Part shown: in pieces, positions 1-12,867 of the stretch
Layout of the letters: every line of letters begins with the position of its first letter
How positions within the stretch are numbered: the stretch's first letter is position 1
Program-made: the position numbers and the translations under genes
Origin: Liolophura sinensis
Lineage: Eukaryota; Mollusca; Polyplacophora; Chitonida; Chitonidae
Direction of reading: 5' to 3'
Assembly: GCF_032854445.1 (NCBI RefSeq)
Contig: NC_088301.1
Coordinates: 51,757,187-51,821,186, forward strand
DNA: 64,000 nucleotides
Notes under the pieces: model-generated
What the model saw: the letters and a program-made list of their open reading frames with translations, nothing else
Told to the model about the DNA's origin: nothing
The model's database searches: none

Positions 1-48
1 TGATAAAATGATATTGCACATGTATGACAGTCGGGCACGCTGCAAATG
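1..48 (-). other. PDCL: PDCL 3' UTR, incomplete
   Basis: Sequence just downstream of the PDCL stop codon (TGA at 49-51, read on the minus strand). No polyadenylation signal is visible before the window edge, so the transcript end lies outside. Confidence 0.6.
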
Positions 49-3000
49 TCAATCCACGTCATAATCACTGTCACTCTCGTTATCCTGGGGAAGGGCTCCT
101 CTAAGTTCACCTGTTGTTTTGTCACGAATGGCACTGTTCACAAACTCCTTATTTGGTAAAAAGCCATGCCTATAAAAACAAATATAAAAAGGAAGACGTT
201 TCATACAACATGCACACATGCAGTTCATAAGACAAATACATGTATCATTCTGCAATTCTACAACTGATCCTTCCTTAAAATCATGCCAAGAACTTTTCAC
301 TTTATACAATGGAAACACAGGCCGTTTGCATGTCAGCGGCAGACTGAATGAATGTAAGCCTGAGCAAATGGCCCGAAAGAGCGATGATGATGACTGCTAT
401 CCAAAAGGCCCACGAACAATGATTGCAGGGCACTCCAAAATGCACTCTTAAAGTCCAGGATTCAATGAGAACGTCACACTGTTAGGAGTTGAATATCTTC
501 TCAATCAGCAGTGCAAAAGCCTTAAAAGGATTATATGCTGTATTTTATAATGAGTCTAATAGAGCAAGACACTGTGATATATGACCTTAAATTAATACAC
601 ACATGTACTTATATAGAAATAACTTTTGACAGTTGCTTCATCATTAGCCAGAATGAAGTTTGCACAAACCTGCATTATTAGTGGCCATTCATTTTACATC
701 ACAATAACAATAGATTTGTAAAGGACATCAGTCCTGCTTTGGCAAAAACTAGAAATCCAAAATGGCATGCCCAGCTGAGGTGTTCCCATATTTCCTGACA
801 AATTAAAGATATCTTGTAAGCATGGCTGTTGACTGGTCAGTTAGCTCAACATGACAATGTCCCAGGGATTCACAGAAGTTCAAATTTCACAAACCGAAAC
901 TCAAAAACTGAGTTGTATTTTTTTTTTTAACAAATTGAGTTTAAAGAAATTTACTGACCAATTTGGATTCCACGTTCATTTAAAATATATTTTATAAACC
1001 GAGCTAAGCTTAAATGCTACGTTGTTAGGTGCCATTATCTATATATTTTTGATATCTTCATTTTATAGCTTGAAATATTTTAGTACATGTAAATACAATT
1101 AATAACACAACATATTTTGAAAAAATTACATTTTCATTTTCTCTAACTGATTCTAACAGATAGCCTAGCGTTCAAATAATTTTATTTAAGAGGTTTTCTT
1201 CTCATCTTTAAATACTGGTTATTTAATAATGCAGTTTTTCTTTTAAATATAGGCTACATTTTGTGCTTTACTTTCCATGAGAAAATGGTATTTTGTTTAG
1301 CTTAACCCTCGCAGTTCTGTATTTTTGCCCAATTTGAGAGGCATTCACATCACATTAGACTATCAACAAAGTGGGTTTGTTTATTAGACAGACGAAATGT
1401 AGCAATGTATAAGATTTTGCTTCAACAGATTTCTTGTCTTACTTCAGATCTGGACAGAATTTATGCTTCTGCTGATGTGATATTTTACAATATTAAACAT
1501 ACAGGAAACAGCTAGATCTTACCAGGTAAGGGAATTTGGGCCATGTAAAACGCAGTGACAGCAAATCACCTGAGAAATGATTTTAATTTGTTTCAGAAAG
1601 GTTAGCTCTACGAATTCTGTTTTGTCACATTTTTTCAACATTCAGTTGTCGGCAACTAAACTAAATATAGTTATTTCTGTCAAAATTTTTGTTTTACTGA
1701 AAATAATGTTCTGACACCAATATTGGTTTGTAAAATTGACATGTACGAATCCCTGTGTCCATATATTCAGAAAATATATTTTTCCTTGTGAAATTTTCAT
1801 GTGCTTTCAATGCAACTTACTCATCTAGGAAACTCTCCACATCTGAGGCATATATATCCGTCCCAAACTCATCTGACAGCCTGATAAAGTTGCCTATGAG
1901 TTCCTTGTTCTTATACACTAAGAGAGCTGGAACACCACTTAGAGCCTGGAAATGGATAACAGTGTCATGCCAAATCTTTACTTCTAATGTACACACACAC
2001 ACACTCGCATATTCTCTTCAGAAGCACACTTAGCAACTCTGTCAAGTAAGTTGAACATTGATTTATAAGATCATTTTTCCTACCAAATTACATCAGTGAA
2101 TACACTGCATGCTGCTAAAATGTGACCATTAAAACACATGATGTTTGAACATTAATCACAATTAATATATATATATATATATATACATATAGCAGTACAA
2201 TATATATATTCACATAGAGTGGTTATAAAACCATCGAGTGAGGCCAATCATGTTTAAATACATGTATAATGCATACCAGATATCTGAACCCCAAACAAAA
2301 AAGTCTGCTAACTAAATTCTACTTACAAACTTTAGACTGAGTTTTGCCTCAGAAGCCTTCATCTTACAAAACTTGACAGTGGGATACTCCTCCGCCAAAC
2401 ACATCAAACAGGTATTCATGCTCTCGCATGCTGGCACCTTTTGAGAACAGAATCAGGACAACCATTAGTTGCATTCAGAAAACTAATATGCACACTAGAC
2501 TTTTCTCAATGAATTTTTTTATGATCAGTATGGATATAGACTTCAGCATTATATGGAATATTAAATGTATCAACACGCAGACATAGACAGTAAATACTAT
2601 TATCTTTGCTCTATACACATGTGTGAAATGGGAGGTAAGAGCAGTTCCACGACAACAATATAATCAAGAGGAAAAGAGATATTTGTCACAGCAAATGGAC
2701 CCTTATTGTGCAGAAATAAAACTGAAAATATGTAATAAATAATATTACTCAATATATACTCACATCTTCATACAGGTGTACAATAATTGTCACACTCGCT
2801 TTTTCTTTGTCTATTGAGTCAGAAAAATCCCCAGGAGAAAGTGAATATAACTTGCCAAATTTTGGCCTGAAACCAGAAAACATATACCTGAGTATACAGT
2901 AACAAACACAACAATTACCCAACAATCACTTGGAAATAAATATGCATGTGATACTTCATAAATACTGAGGTTATATCAATTAAATGTAACATACTTTATT

Positions 3001-4696
3001 AAAACATATAAACAAAAGTTAAGTTAAAGTTAAAATACGTACACGTACAAAGTGAGAATTACAATTCTCTCAAACCTTTACACCCAACTCAGACTAGAAG
3101 TAGATTTTCAGGCATATTCTGAACAACATTTTCATAGAGTGAAGAAATAAATGTTTTACAACTCCAAGACTAGAACATCAGACAATTCTGCAGCCAAGCC
3201 AAATTTCCCACTGCCACCATCTGATATTTTTACTCTTTGTAACAATCTATAAATGCATTCCACAGTGAAATCATTATCATACAAAGCTCTTATCTTACTT
3301 TAAACCAGGCAATTTAATGTAAATACAATAAAATCTATTAGGAGACCTCTTCTATAATAAAGAGTGGAGTCTATTGTGTTAAGATTTGTTTATTTGATTG
3401 CTTGGGGTTTCACATAGCTTTTAACCTTATTTCAGCCTCAACAGTGTCTCTTTGCAGATCGGACCACTGCTGACATATTTGTACTGCTGCCTCACAGGAA
3501 CACCATGCTACAGATACCAGACGTCACATATTGACACCAGTCTGCACAGTGCTTGACCTATTTCTCCTATGCTGAGCATCTAGTGAGGTAGTACCAAGAC
3601 TACCAATATTAACGTCTTGGGTGTGACTCACATCGGAATTGAAACCTCAACCTACTGTTTACAAGGTACAGTCACCAAAGCAGTTGGTTTAATAGGAAGA
3701 ATATTTAATGATTGTCTAATTTTATTTTGATGCCTTTACCCCATATACCCACACTGCAATTAATGCATTCCTCATTTCTTCTATTCTCCTTTGGCGATAT
3801 TCCTTCATAAATTCATCTTCAAACTCTTCCAAATCTTTCTCAATTTGTTCCAAAAACAACTGATCTTTCTCTTTTTCCTTTTCATCATCAAGCTGAAATA
3901 AAGGAATTCGACAATGGAAAAAAAATTCACATTTTGTCACTCTTTAGTAGAATACAGATATAGTATCATTTCCAAAATAATCCCATTTCCAATACAATCC
4001 CATTAAATATGAAACATACCAGAGATAATGAACATGTAAGTATATACTGTGGGAACAAAGCAAATGTAACTACATGTACAATTTTATGTTACAAAGTAAA
4101 ATATGCTGTATACTTTAGACTCACATGGGACCTGCAAGTAAGTGACAACTTCTTCAGAAGTGCCTGCCTCTCCCTTTCAGCTTCCTCTCTCTTCTCAGAT
4201 TCAAGTTTCTTGAATTCCCGCCAATCATTCAGAACACCTTTTGGTCCAGTCTGAAACATACAGCATACTTTGCTCAAACAATAACCTATAACATTTAATA
4301 GTGAATATATAATAAAAACCTCATAAAAATACTAACATTGTTACTTTGTTTCATGAATTAGTCACTTGACGAAGACCCTAGCAAGAGGGTGTAAAGCTTA
4401 TGAAAGCTCACACATATGTGTTGAAGCCCAATCTCATCACTCATATTACAGAACACTCAAATGACAATAGGTCTAAAGCAGTACACATACTTCTCAACTG
4501 ACTAACTATGATTTACATTTGTAGACGTTCCCCCATATTCCTTAAGTTCTGGTTCTGGGATGAACACTGCCTGTCTTGAATCTGCTGGCTTTTCATCATC
4601 GCCACTCTGGTCATTGTCATCTGCTTCATCTTCACTACTGCTGCAATAGTAATGTGTCTTTTCTCCAAGTAATTTGTCATCCAGTGACAATGCCAT
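49..4696 (-). CDS. PDCL: Phosducin-like protein 1 (PDCL), complete coding region in 7 coding exons
   Basis: Cytosolic thioredoxin-fold co-chaperone; family members work with the CCT chaperonin to assemble G-protein beta-gamma dimers. Coding exons (minus strand, in order): 4517-4696, 4125-4250, about 3749-3892, 2764-2866, 2327-2437, 1821-1945, 49-169. The N-terminus MALSLDDKLLGEK followed by an SSSEDE acidic stretch, then TGPKGVLNDWREFK and LSLTCRSH, match the PDCL N-terminal helical region. VKFCKMKAS, VPALLVYKNKELIGNFIRL and DVESFLDEHGFLPNKE match the thioredoxin-like half, and the tail ends SDSDYDVD (acidic, as in vertebrate PDCL). The start follows an acceptor 13 bases upstream (exon begins at 4709), so the 5' UTR is spliced. 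All junctions join in phase except exon 3749-3892 to 2764-2866: the downstream exon needs two carried bases, but every visible GT donor leaves phase 0. A missed microexon or a one-base assembly error is implied. Identity is very likely. Confidence 0.93.
2165..2184. repeat. (AT)n microsatellite in a PDCL intron
   Basis: Uninterrupted AT dinucleotide run followed by an imperfect AT-rich tail to about 2210. Confidence 0.85.
3387..3660. repeat. Degenerate dispersed repeat in a PDCL intron
   Basis: It opens with 'tatttgattgcttggggttt' and contains 'ctgctgcctcacaggaac' and 'accatgctacagatacc'. These resemble the head and middle of the repeat at 25325-25795 ('gtgctgcttcactgacac'). It lies between PDCL exons 3749-3892 and 2764-2866. 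The family is not named from sequence alone and the boundaries are approximate. Confidence 0.45.
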
Positions 4697-5721
4697 ACTT
4701 GATATTTCACTGTAGTCAGAAGAAAAAAGACATGAAACACAACATAATTTTAACATTCTATGTAAAATATATCTTACACTTTAACGGTAGTAATAAAACA
4801 ACAATAATTTGTTCTTTATCATGTCTGTATCAGTAAAGCTTCCTATGATTATTAGTCATAACAAATTTTGCATCTTCTATTAGTATTTCATGCCTCCACA
4901 TAATAAGAAATTTGTTAACAAAATAAGAGCTTATAATGAATTAAAATCAGTTCTCAATCCTTGCCCTAACCCACAACATATTTACATTGTAATATTTCTG
5001 TATTATGTTGATTTATTTATACTGTATTCTTTGGTGACCTAGATCAGAAGCATTTATCCCCTTACGGGTGTAAGTAAAAGGAAAATCTGAGCAGAATATC
5101 ACAGCACCACTGTCAGAAGAGTCTGATTTTGACACAAACATAACATTTAAATTTAATATTTACGGTACCTTTAACCAATTATCCATACCACAACTGGGTA
5201 AAGAGGGAATTTAATATGGATTTCAAAAATGCACAATACAGCATTATACAAGTAGCAAATATAACTTTCAAAACATCAAGTTACAGCATCTCCTTAAAAC
5301 AACAGTGCTTCATCATGAAAGAAGTAAAGGCTGGCGAAAATCAATTCCTTAACTATTTGGTTTTGTCCAGCACCATAAAGCAGATGGTTTAGATGATATT
5401 CTGGGCGAAAGATGTTGCTATTGCTTTGGTGAGGTAGGCAGTTTTCGCAAAGAAATAAGACCAGAAAGGAAACAGGAGATTTATAAACCAATCATAACTT
5501 AGCTTAGTGAGACATCTCTTATAACTGAATGAAATTCACGGGTAACGATATTTGGCCTCGCAATAGGGTTAAGGGGTAACGCTCGCGGTGGGGGTCAACA
5601 CCCTAGAATGAACAATATCAGACACAAGCCTGATAACCTAACTGAAGCAAACTAGACTTCATCCCATCGCGAACTTTCAACAAATCACAGGTCTCGTATT
5701 TTCTGTTAAACTCAACTTACC
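4697..5721 (-). other. PDCL: PDCL 5' UTR tail, 5' intron and probable noncoding first-exon donor
   Basis: On the minus strand, an acceptor 'gactacag' ends at 4710, leaving 13 untranslated bases (4697-4709) before the PDCL ATG. The best upstream donor is 'gtg|gtaagttg', with GT at 5720-5719, so a noncoding first exon would end at 5721. This 1-kb stretch holds no gene that I recognise; the short frames are not coding-like. Inferred from splice consensus only. Confidence 0.5.
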
Positions 5722-6020
5722 ACTGTCACAAACCCACAAACCCAAACAAAGGATGCGTCATTCAAACAAATAGGTGATTTGGTGTTTCTAAATTCTAGAA
5801 AACGTGTTATCGAAAATGGATTTGTCCCAATAACACAGTTAGATTCCATGACTACATTTTTTCATCACCTATACTGATGTCACTAGAATTTAAACAAACT
5901 AGTTGTATTTGAAGGGTCGATGGATAGGCTATTTGATAAATTAGAAGATAACCGATTAAGTCCGCTTCCGATTCTACACCTTACGATCAGCTGGATTGTA
6001 AGAGCTAGTTTGGTTGCAGC
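5722..6020. promoter_or_regulatory. Compact divergent promoter between PDCL (minus) and PPIL1 (plus)
   Basis: About 300 bases separate the probable PDCL first-exon donor from the PPIL1 ATG, and both transcription starts must fall here or very close. I see no clear TATA box. An in-frame TAG at 6006-6008 bounds the PPIL1 start from upstream. The promoter is inferred from gene arrangement. Confidence 0.55.
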
Positions 6021-9000
6021 ATGGCGCTCACTTCAGGTTCTGGTATTCCTCCAAAAACTTGGCAGCCGCCTAATGTAACCTTAGAAACAACGTAAGTGTT
6101 TTATACATCTTAGTAGTTTTCAATTCATCAAGTGGATTTTACAGTGGTATATGACTATTAGGACAGAGTGGGGCAATAACACAAGGTATTATGTCTTTTT
6201 GTTGACACGAAAACTGGGATTCCCGTAATACACGGCTGTTACATTTTTGTTAGCAAAGCGTCCAGTAGCAGTGAAAACATTGTTATGGTAAATATTAGGG
6301 ATTTTGTCTTTGAAAGTACTGCATGTGGTGAACTCAGATTTGTACATAGCTCGAAGTCAAGAGACCTGTGATCAAACCTTTGTCGTGCCTTTAAATTAAA
6401 AATGGTTCTTGCTGTAAGCAAGAGGTTAGAGAGAGAAAACTGGACAGGCTTGCCTGGTGTCAGTATAATATGACTGGTATGGTGTCTTCGGCATTATACT
6501 TCAGTGGTCTGCCACAGGAAGACATAGTATATGTACACACACCTAATAACTCCATGTAGTCATAAGGAGGAGTTCTGTCGTTGCTGGGCGTCAGGCTATC
6601 TATTTGTGGACTGGGTGGACTCATTCAAACAATGCAGTTGAGAGAGTGATGGAGAGAAACAGCCACAGATGTGTTGCATTTACAGTAAAGAACATTTTCC
6701 ACAGTTCACACAAGCATTAAAACTAACGTAAATTGTGGTCAATGAGTGCGCTTCATTATTGACTAACCTCCTCTTAGGCTGGACTGACCAAAAACAAGTT
6801 TAGTCTACCCTGCTGCTAATACCATCTCATTTTTATCTGCTTGTCAGTCACGTGATCAGTGTGGCCACTCAAAATGTCGTTCAGAAGAGATAATTTCAGG
6901 ACTTGCCAATAATCTGTATTCATTTATATTTGGCAGAGGCTGAGAAAAGGTCATGACCTCATGTAAGTTTCATTCAAGCAGCATGTTGGAAGCCAGCCCA
7001 TGGGCCAATTTTGGACCACTAGGTTGATGTTGATTTATACTAGGGAAGTTCTGTTGTGCATGTGAACTGCGCTAAATCCAACACATATGTAATAGTTTCT
7101 CTGCAAATGAGAATTACCCCTCTCTGCAACTAGCTATGTGTCGCATTTAACAACACATTTAAAATCAAATTGCCAGAAATGACAAAATTCACAACTTAGC
7201 CTCTTGTGTATTAGAATCAGTGTTATTTATTTATTTGATTGGTGATTTACCCCTTACTCCAGAATATTTAACTACACAATAGCAGCCAGCATTGAGGAAG
7301 TCATCACAGTGACTGCAATGTTGAGAAGCTTCTTAGGCAGGCCTAACCCCTGTTTAGGTGGTACCTGAGAAAATTCTGCATGTATTTATATCGGGTCTTG
7401 CACGTATATTGTAAAGTACAATAACACGAGAGTGATGTTGCATCATTGATGCTCTAAACAAGTTAATTTGGTAACTTGAAATAATTTAGTCTTATTTTGA
7501 CTTGTCTACACTTTGTTTCCATCAGCATGGGCACTATTGTGGTTGAACTTTACTGGAAACATGCTCCAGCAACATGCAGGAATTTCGCAGAACTGTGCCG
7601 GAGAGGATACTATAAAAATGTGAAGTTCCACAGAATAATCAGAGATTTCATGATACAAGGAGGGGATCCCACTGGGACAGGTAATGTCTTGATCCCAGTT
7701 TCCAAATGTCAAATAATTACAGAATGCTAGTCCCTCGACTATGTACCTAATTCTTCTGATTTTTGGGACACCTGGCCTGCCAATATACATGTAATTGTAG
7801 TTGGAATTTTTTTTTTTTTTCACATGGTTAGTAAAGGATCAAGTGATTCATTGTGTCCAACACTTATTCAGTTGATTTGTTATTAGGCTACACAGCAAAA
7901 CCAGACATTGCTCAAAAACATTTCAGGGTGATCCTTCATCATGACATACAGACAATATAGTTTGCTCTGACATTAGATTGGGCAAAATTTTACTCGGTCA
8001 AGGATAGCCCGAAACAATGACAATGTGTGCTCAGTTTAAAAGCAGATGCTGTTGCCTAACTGTTTTTCAAGGTATTTAAGACAAAGATTATCAATCAAGT
8101 ACATGTCTGTAAGTTGGCCATAAGACCTACTTCTTAACTATTCGTCTGTAAATTTTACCACAAGCACAATGTTGATAGATTATTTCTAAGGTGGCATGGA
8201 CTGGAAATTCTTTGGTAATACACCAAGTGACATGCTTTACAGCCAGCTGAGATATATTTGATATGGGTAGGTAACTGCATCAGGTTATTACATGGAGTGT
8301 ATTCTCACAATGGTTCTGAGCTATGGATGCTTGAACAAAATTTCTCGAGACTTAACGTCAAGGCAGCCTTGGACTACATCATGTAATGAAGAGAGGTTTT
8401 CATTTCATTAAAGAATTTCTGGTAAATCACAACTTTTTGTTGGCTGGTTTCCAAGATACCTTCATGAGTTCATAAATAAGTGAACTAGAACTGGAAATAT
8501 ATACATTTTACATAGAAATAAATAGAGACTCTATTAAAATGAATTTTCCAAATGATTTCAACTGTGAAGTAGCCTCATTTACTTACTCTGTTAAAACAAA
8601 AAAAAACTTTATTACTGATACACCCTCTCGAAATCCTGTGGCAATAGCAAGATTTCCATGAAAGTTGAATACCATTTCTTAGTCTGCTGCTTTGTTAAAG
8701 GATTATTTTTTGATTTCTTACTCTTTAATTTAAACAGGTAGAGGAGGGGCCTCCATATATGGTCAAAAGTTTAACGATGAAATTCATGAAGACTTGAAAC
8801 ACACAGGTACGTTTGCTGCATGAACTCCAAAATAATGACTTGGTTTTCATATGTATTGACAACAGTCCAAAGGATTTACAACACTCTCTAATGTGTATAG
8901 CTGAAGATGAACAATATCTTCGAAGAGGCTATTCCAGAGATTTTTGCCAGAAATACATAAAACCTTCTGTACTTACCAAGAACAGCTCAAATCATTGCCA

Positions 9001-10039
9001 TTCAGAAAATATCACACTCATACTTGTAGTATTTGTAGTGTTATATTGATTCTAAAGTTTGAAAAGTCATAATGCAGCTTGCATTATAAATTTAGGAATG
9101 TTATTACCGATTTTGAACAGTAACAAGGGCACGGACAAGGCTGACATTTAGAGAAATGGAATACATGTAAGTTGGTCAGTTCTAAAATAACAGCCGAAAA
9201 TTTAATTTGACTTAGTCATTTATTTTTTGCAAGAAAATATGTTACAGTCTCTTTAAAATATTCCTTATGTGATGTTTAATCAGACAGATACAGTGTGTCA
9301 TCTAAAGTAATTTCGCTCACCGTGTTTTATGGTACAGTTACATTTGTACAGTACACATCAGCGATTGTCACAGAATTAATGTTTCCTATTAGTCTCATTT
9401 CAGCTGAATGTATGAAAGGTCGTGTGCGCTCAGAAAATACGGAACATATGAGTGTATATATATATTCCATTCTCAGTGAAAGCATTTGTGACGTCATGAA
9501 ACTCAGAAAGGTTGATTATATGTGACCATGTGTGAATCATTTATGGACATATTTGCAGCAGTATTGACAAAATATGCATTTTCTTGAGTGACAGTAAGGA
9601 AAACCATTCGCCAAAGCGTTAAATATTTATGAGTTTTTGCGTATTGCAGAAAAGTATAGTTTTCCAACCTAATTCATTCTTAAATACTTATAAATATAAA
9701 TCTGCAGCATGCAAAGCTACTAATTCAAGATATATACAAGTCACAGTATAGAAAATCTCCTGTATTTAAGTAAATAGTAAAAAGTTTTATTAATTGTGTT
9801 TTTAACTTTTTACAGGTGCAGGTATTTTATCAATGGCAAATAGTGGTCCAAATACAAACGGAAGTCAGTTCTTCATTACCTTAGCACCGACTCAGTGGCT
9901 TGATGGAAAGCATGCAATATTTGGACGTGTCAGTAGTGGAATGGGAGTAGTCAAGAGGATTGGGATGATGGAAACGGATTCAAATGACAGACCAACTGAA
10001 GATATCAAAATTACAAACTGTTTTGTCACCCCCTCATAA
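6021..10039 (+). CDS. PPIL1: PPIL1, spliceosomal peptidyl-prolyl cis-trans isomerase (cyclophilin)
   Basis: Nuclear cyclophilin of the activated spliceosome; the family isomerises Xaa-Pro bonds and docks on SKIP/SNW1. Exons: 6021-6091, 7526-7680, 8738-8806, 9816-10039. They total 519 nt and encode 172 residues (human about 166), with all junction phases consistent. [10 protein letters not shown] and [14 protein letters not shown] are PPIL1-type. The catalytic core [19 protein letters not shown] places the active-site Arg at about residue 60 and Gln at 68; [19 protein letters not shown] and [14 protein letters not shown] follow, the latter keeping the cyclosporin-contact Trp. The ATG has a strong context (gcagcATGG) and is preceded by an in-frame TAG at 6006. 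The N-terminus is a few residues longer than human. It is divergent with PDCL and convergent with WASL. No frame disruption. Confidence 0.96.
7223..7293 (-). mobile_element. SINE 3'-end fragment in PPIL1 intron 1
   Basis: On the minus strand it reads as the 3' part of the element at 60389-60653: the 'gctgg' block, then 'aaatattct', then 'caccaatcaaataaataaa'. It is diverged and truncated, lacking the tRNA-like head. Confidence 0.7.
9410..9620. repeat. Diverged dispersed-repeat fragment with a CRE-like site, PPIL1 intron 3
   Basis: Shares ordered words with 21960-22115: 'tgacgt-atga', a 'cagaaag' word, 'catttgca' or 'tatttgca', 'gcat-ttcttgagtgacagt'. TGACGTCA lies at 9489-9496. Family unnamed and boundaries approximate. 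Confidence 0.4.
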
Positions 10040-10137
10040 TCAAAACCATTAAACCATTAGTTAATTACCATTGAACAGTTTCACCCAACCATTCACTGAA
10101 ATGAGTTTTCACAACATGTAATTGCATGTACATTTAA

Positions 10138-10143
10138 AATAAA
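10138..10143 (+). terminator. PPIL1: PPIL1 polyadenylation signal
   Basis: AATAAA about 100 bases after the PPIL1 stop codon, followed by a G/T-rich stretch near 10185-10210. Gives a short 3' UTR. Confidence 0.75.
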
Positions 10144-11739
10144 TATACAGTAATTACTCATTGCTTTTATAACTGTGTAATTCAGTTTGACTGGGGGGTA
10201 ATGGTTTTAATCATCGCTAGTTGAACATGTGTCGCTATCCACGAAGTTATATCTGGAGAGAAATAGTGATAATATTTAAGTGTTTCGGGTTGGGCACAAC
10301 TAAGACGGCATTTTAATGCATGTATGGGATTCAGATTATCCCTGTCACACCTGGTAGCTACTCCATATGATGTGATGTTCCCATCTGCTAGAGTTTTTAC
10401 TAGCAGAATCTTCATTTCAATAAGTAAGTGAATGAAACAGCAAAGTTCTCGTCACAACAACATAGAATTCCATGGGGCAAAAGGCAAATAGACATGTCTG
10501 CATTCATGGACCATTACAACTAAGCTGGCAGCTAGCCTTAGGATCACTTTGTTGTTTCAGTCAAACGTATTACCAGACAAGTATGGGTCACATGATACTG
10601 TCTTTTCAGCAAACTCAAGCGACACACCTAGCTCTCGTGAGAAAAAGGCATGTTTTTTAGGTCAATGATACCAGATAAAGGCCAATCGGATTTCTTGAAA
10701 TGACCGCAAAAGAAGGTGGCATTGAGCGACAATATTACCATCAAGAAAACGTTGGTCATTTGCATGAGCCACTACCCTGCTTCCAGCTTGTGTTGTGGAG
10801 CTTGTCTCCTCAATTTGTGCAAATCTTTTGGACCAAAATTCTTTTAAGAATTGTGAAGAAACAGAGATGCTTGTGTTTCTACTAATAGGTGACATGAGAC
10901 TTGAGTTTAGTCTTGTTCTGTCTGGGAATTTTTCTAGCTTCTGTTGCTGTCGTTGTCTCATGGGCCTTGGTGGCATCAACAGGTTACAAGGTTATCTTGT
11001 GTGGTCTTGCATGCAGTTCACTAGAGACCACTGGCCTTACATCAATTGATCATGTTACATATGGTAGTGTAGGTTAGTGACTTGTCAAAAAGTCGGTGGT
11101 TTACTCTAGGCACTCGAACCAGAGCAGAGGAAAAGTTGCATAAGAACAATGACAAGTGATCTTGCTGAATGCAAAATAAAGCCCATATTCAAAATGCCTG
11201 GTATTGTGAATGATGGGCATTTATCTACTTTCTGAAAAGTTGTGTGAATCTCGAAGAAGTGTTGATGAAAACATGTTCAAACAAAGTGAATATGTGGAAA
11301 AAATTCCTATAAATAAATATTATAATTACTATAAAAAAAATACTGATGATTATACAATATATTTAATTACAGCCAGTCCTTGTAACTAATGGCGTGTTCA
11401 GAAAGGGAAAAGTGCTGCCTTATGTTTTAAATATGAAATAATTTTGTTAAACCATCACAAAATATGTTAAATACAGGAACATTGACTAATACTAACTAGT
11501 TGTCTCCCTTTAGGTGCATGGTCTCACAGTTAATGAGATCCACCTCTCCATCCTTACTAAACATATGAAAAGGGTTAGGAACATAAGATGGTATTCTTCA
11601 TTTCAATGCACCAATCTACAAAGTACAAGATGCATTAGGCATTCTCTAGATCTCTGTAGGAAGAACTGACCCTCATATGAAACCTGCCTGATGTCAGACT
11701 TATGTGTTTAATTCAGCTCATGCTGGATTCCTCTGTGGT
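10144..11739. other. Intergenic region between convergent PPIL1 and WASL
   Basis: No recognisable gene. Frames of 60-105 codons on both strands (for example 10662-10979) overlap one another, lack domain signatures and have no plausible splice context. Confidence 0.6.
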
Positions 11740-11896
11740 TGTATGTGGGAATGTCTGTCAGCAATCTGCAAATGGGTCCCCCCCCCCCCCCCCCCCCCCC
11801 CCCGATTCGATCCACTTTCCTCCCACTATAACGTTGATCGCTGTCATATTTGAAATATTCTTGAGCAGTGGTAAACCCTCAATAAAATAAATAAAT
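11740..11896 (+). mobile_element. Truncated SINE copy with an expanded internal poly-C
   Basis: Matches the 3' two-thirds of the element at 60389-60653 in order: 'tgtctgtcagcaa', 'tttcctcccac', 'aaatattcttgag', then an AAATAAATAAAT tail. The internal C run is 26 bases (11778-11803), against six C in the 60.4-kb copy. Lies downstream of the WASL 3' end. Confidence 0.75.
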
Positions 11897-11982
11897 AGTT
11901 ATGAAAACTTAAAGATGAAAACTTAGAACTCCATTTCAAAGAGAATCACACAAAAAGTCCCATGAAAGTTTGCAGCCAGCTG

Positions 11983-11988
11983 TTTATT
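11983..11988 (-). terminator. WASL: Candidate distal WASL polyadenylation signal
   Basis: TTTATT on the plus strand reads AATAAA on the minus strand, about 880 bases past the WASL stop. Together with 12859-12864 it is one of two candidates. Confidence 0.4.
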
Positions 11989-12858
11989 CCATGAACAAGA
12001 CACTCATGTATAATGCGAGAATGTATACATCTTAAACCAATAAAGGAGAAAATGGTCAATATGTCTAACATTAAAAATTTACCAAGTCTTAATTTCAAGT
12101 TATTTCAATGCACTACATATATGTATAAAGCATAGTCAAGGAGGTTAAAATATATTTCACGAATACATACACATTTGTAGAATTTTGATGAATATGAAAC
12201 TTCTTACACAATGGCACATGTAGATGTGATCTTAATCTACTGTCAGCTCTTCCACATCTTCATCAGATTTAATACAATTTTCAATTTTTTTCTGCTTGTT
12301 TACTATTAAGGTTTGAAGCACAAATAATATATTTGCCATTGACAAATTAATAAAGAAGACTAATAACATTTCATAAATAGCACTAGTTTGGATTACTGCA
12401 ATACTGTAATGTATTAATTTGTTTGACATAATTCAATGAGCAATATGATATAGATCTGATACACTAGTAGGATTTAAAGTAAAATCTGTCCTTGAAACAA
12501 GTAAAGATATTTTGCTGTTAACAAGAATTAAATTGATGATAATGATGATCATAAATCACTTAAAGTGGTTTTTCTGCAAACCATCTTATTAGTGTTAAAG
12601 ATATAAACGGATGATTACCAGTGATGGATGATTTCTGAATATTGTAAAACAGACCAATGTTTATATTTCAATGACTAATGATGAAGTTTATACAATGTTG
12701 TGATCATGCCATAAAAATTTTTTTTGACAAAGACAAAAGATCACAATATCAATCAGAAAGCAGTGTCTTTGAAATGTAAATAAATAAATGTAAAATATAA
12801 GACCCATCACCAGACACCTATTTTAATCACACACACAGATAAAGCACATCATTTTAAT

Positions 12859-12864
12859 TTTATT
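12859..12864 (-). terminator. WASL: Candidate proximal WASL polyadenylation signal
   Basis: AATAAA on the minus strand only three bases after the WASL TAA. Very close to the stop, so the distal site may be the one used. Confidence 0.3.
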
Positions 12865-12867
12865 TTT

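Noticed and set aside
11702-11890. Plus-strand frame with a polyproline run
   Set aside because: The prolines come from the 26-C run inside a SINE fragment; not coding.
12232-12429. Minus-strand frame ending DEDVEELTVD near the WASL 3' end
   Set aside because: Briefly considered as an alternative acidic C-terminus, but the exon at 12868-12929 matches the WASP acidic tail (EWDD) and joins in phase, so this is probably 3' UTR.
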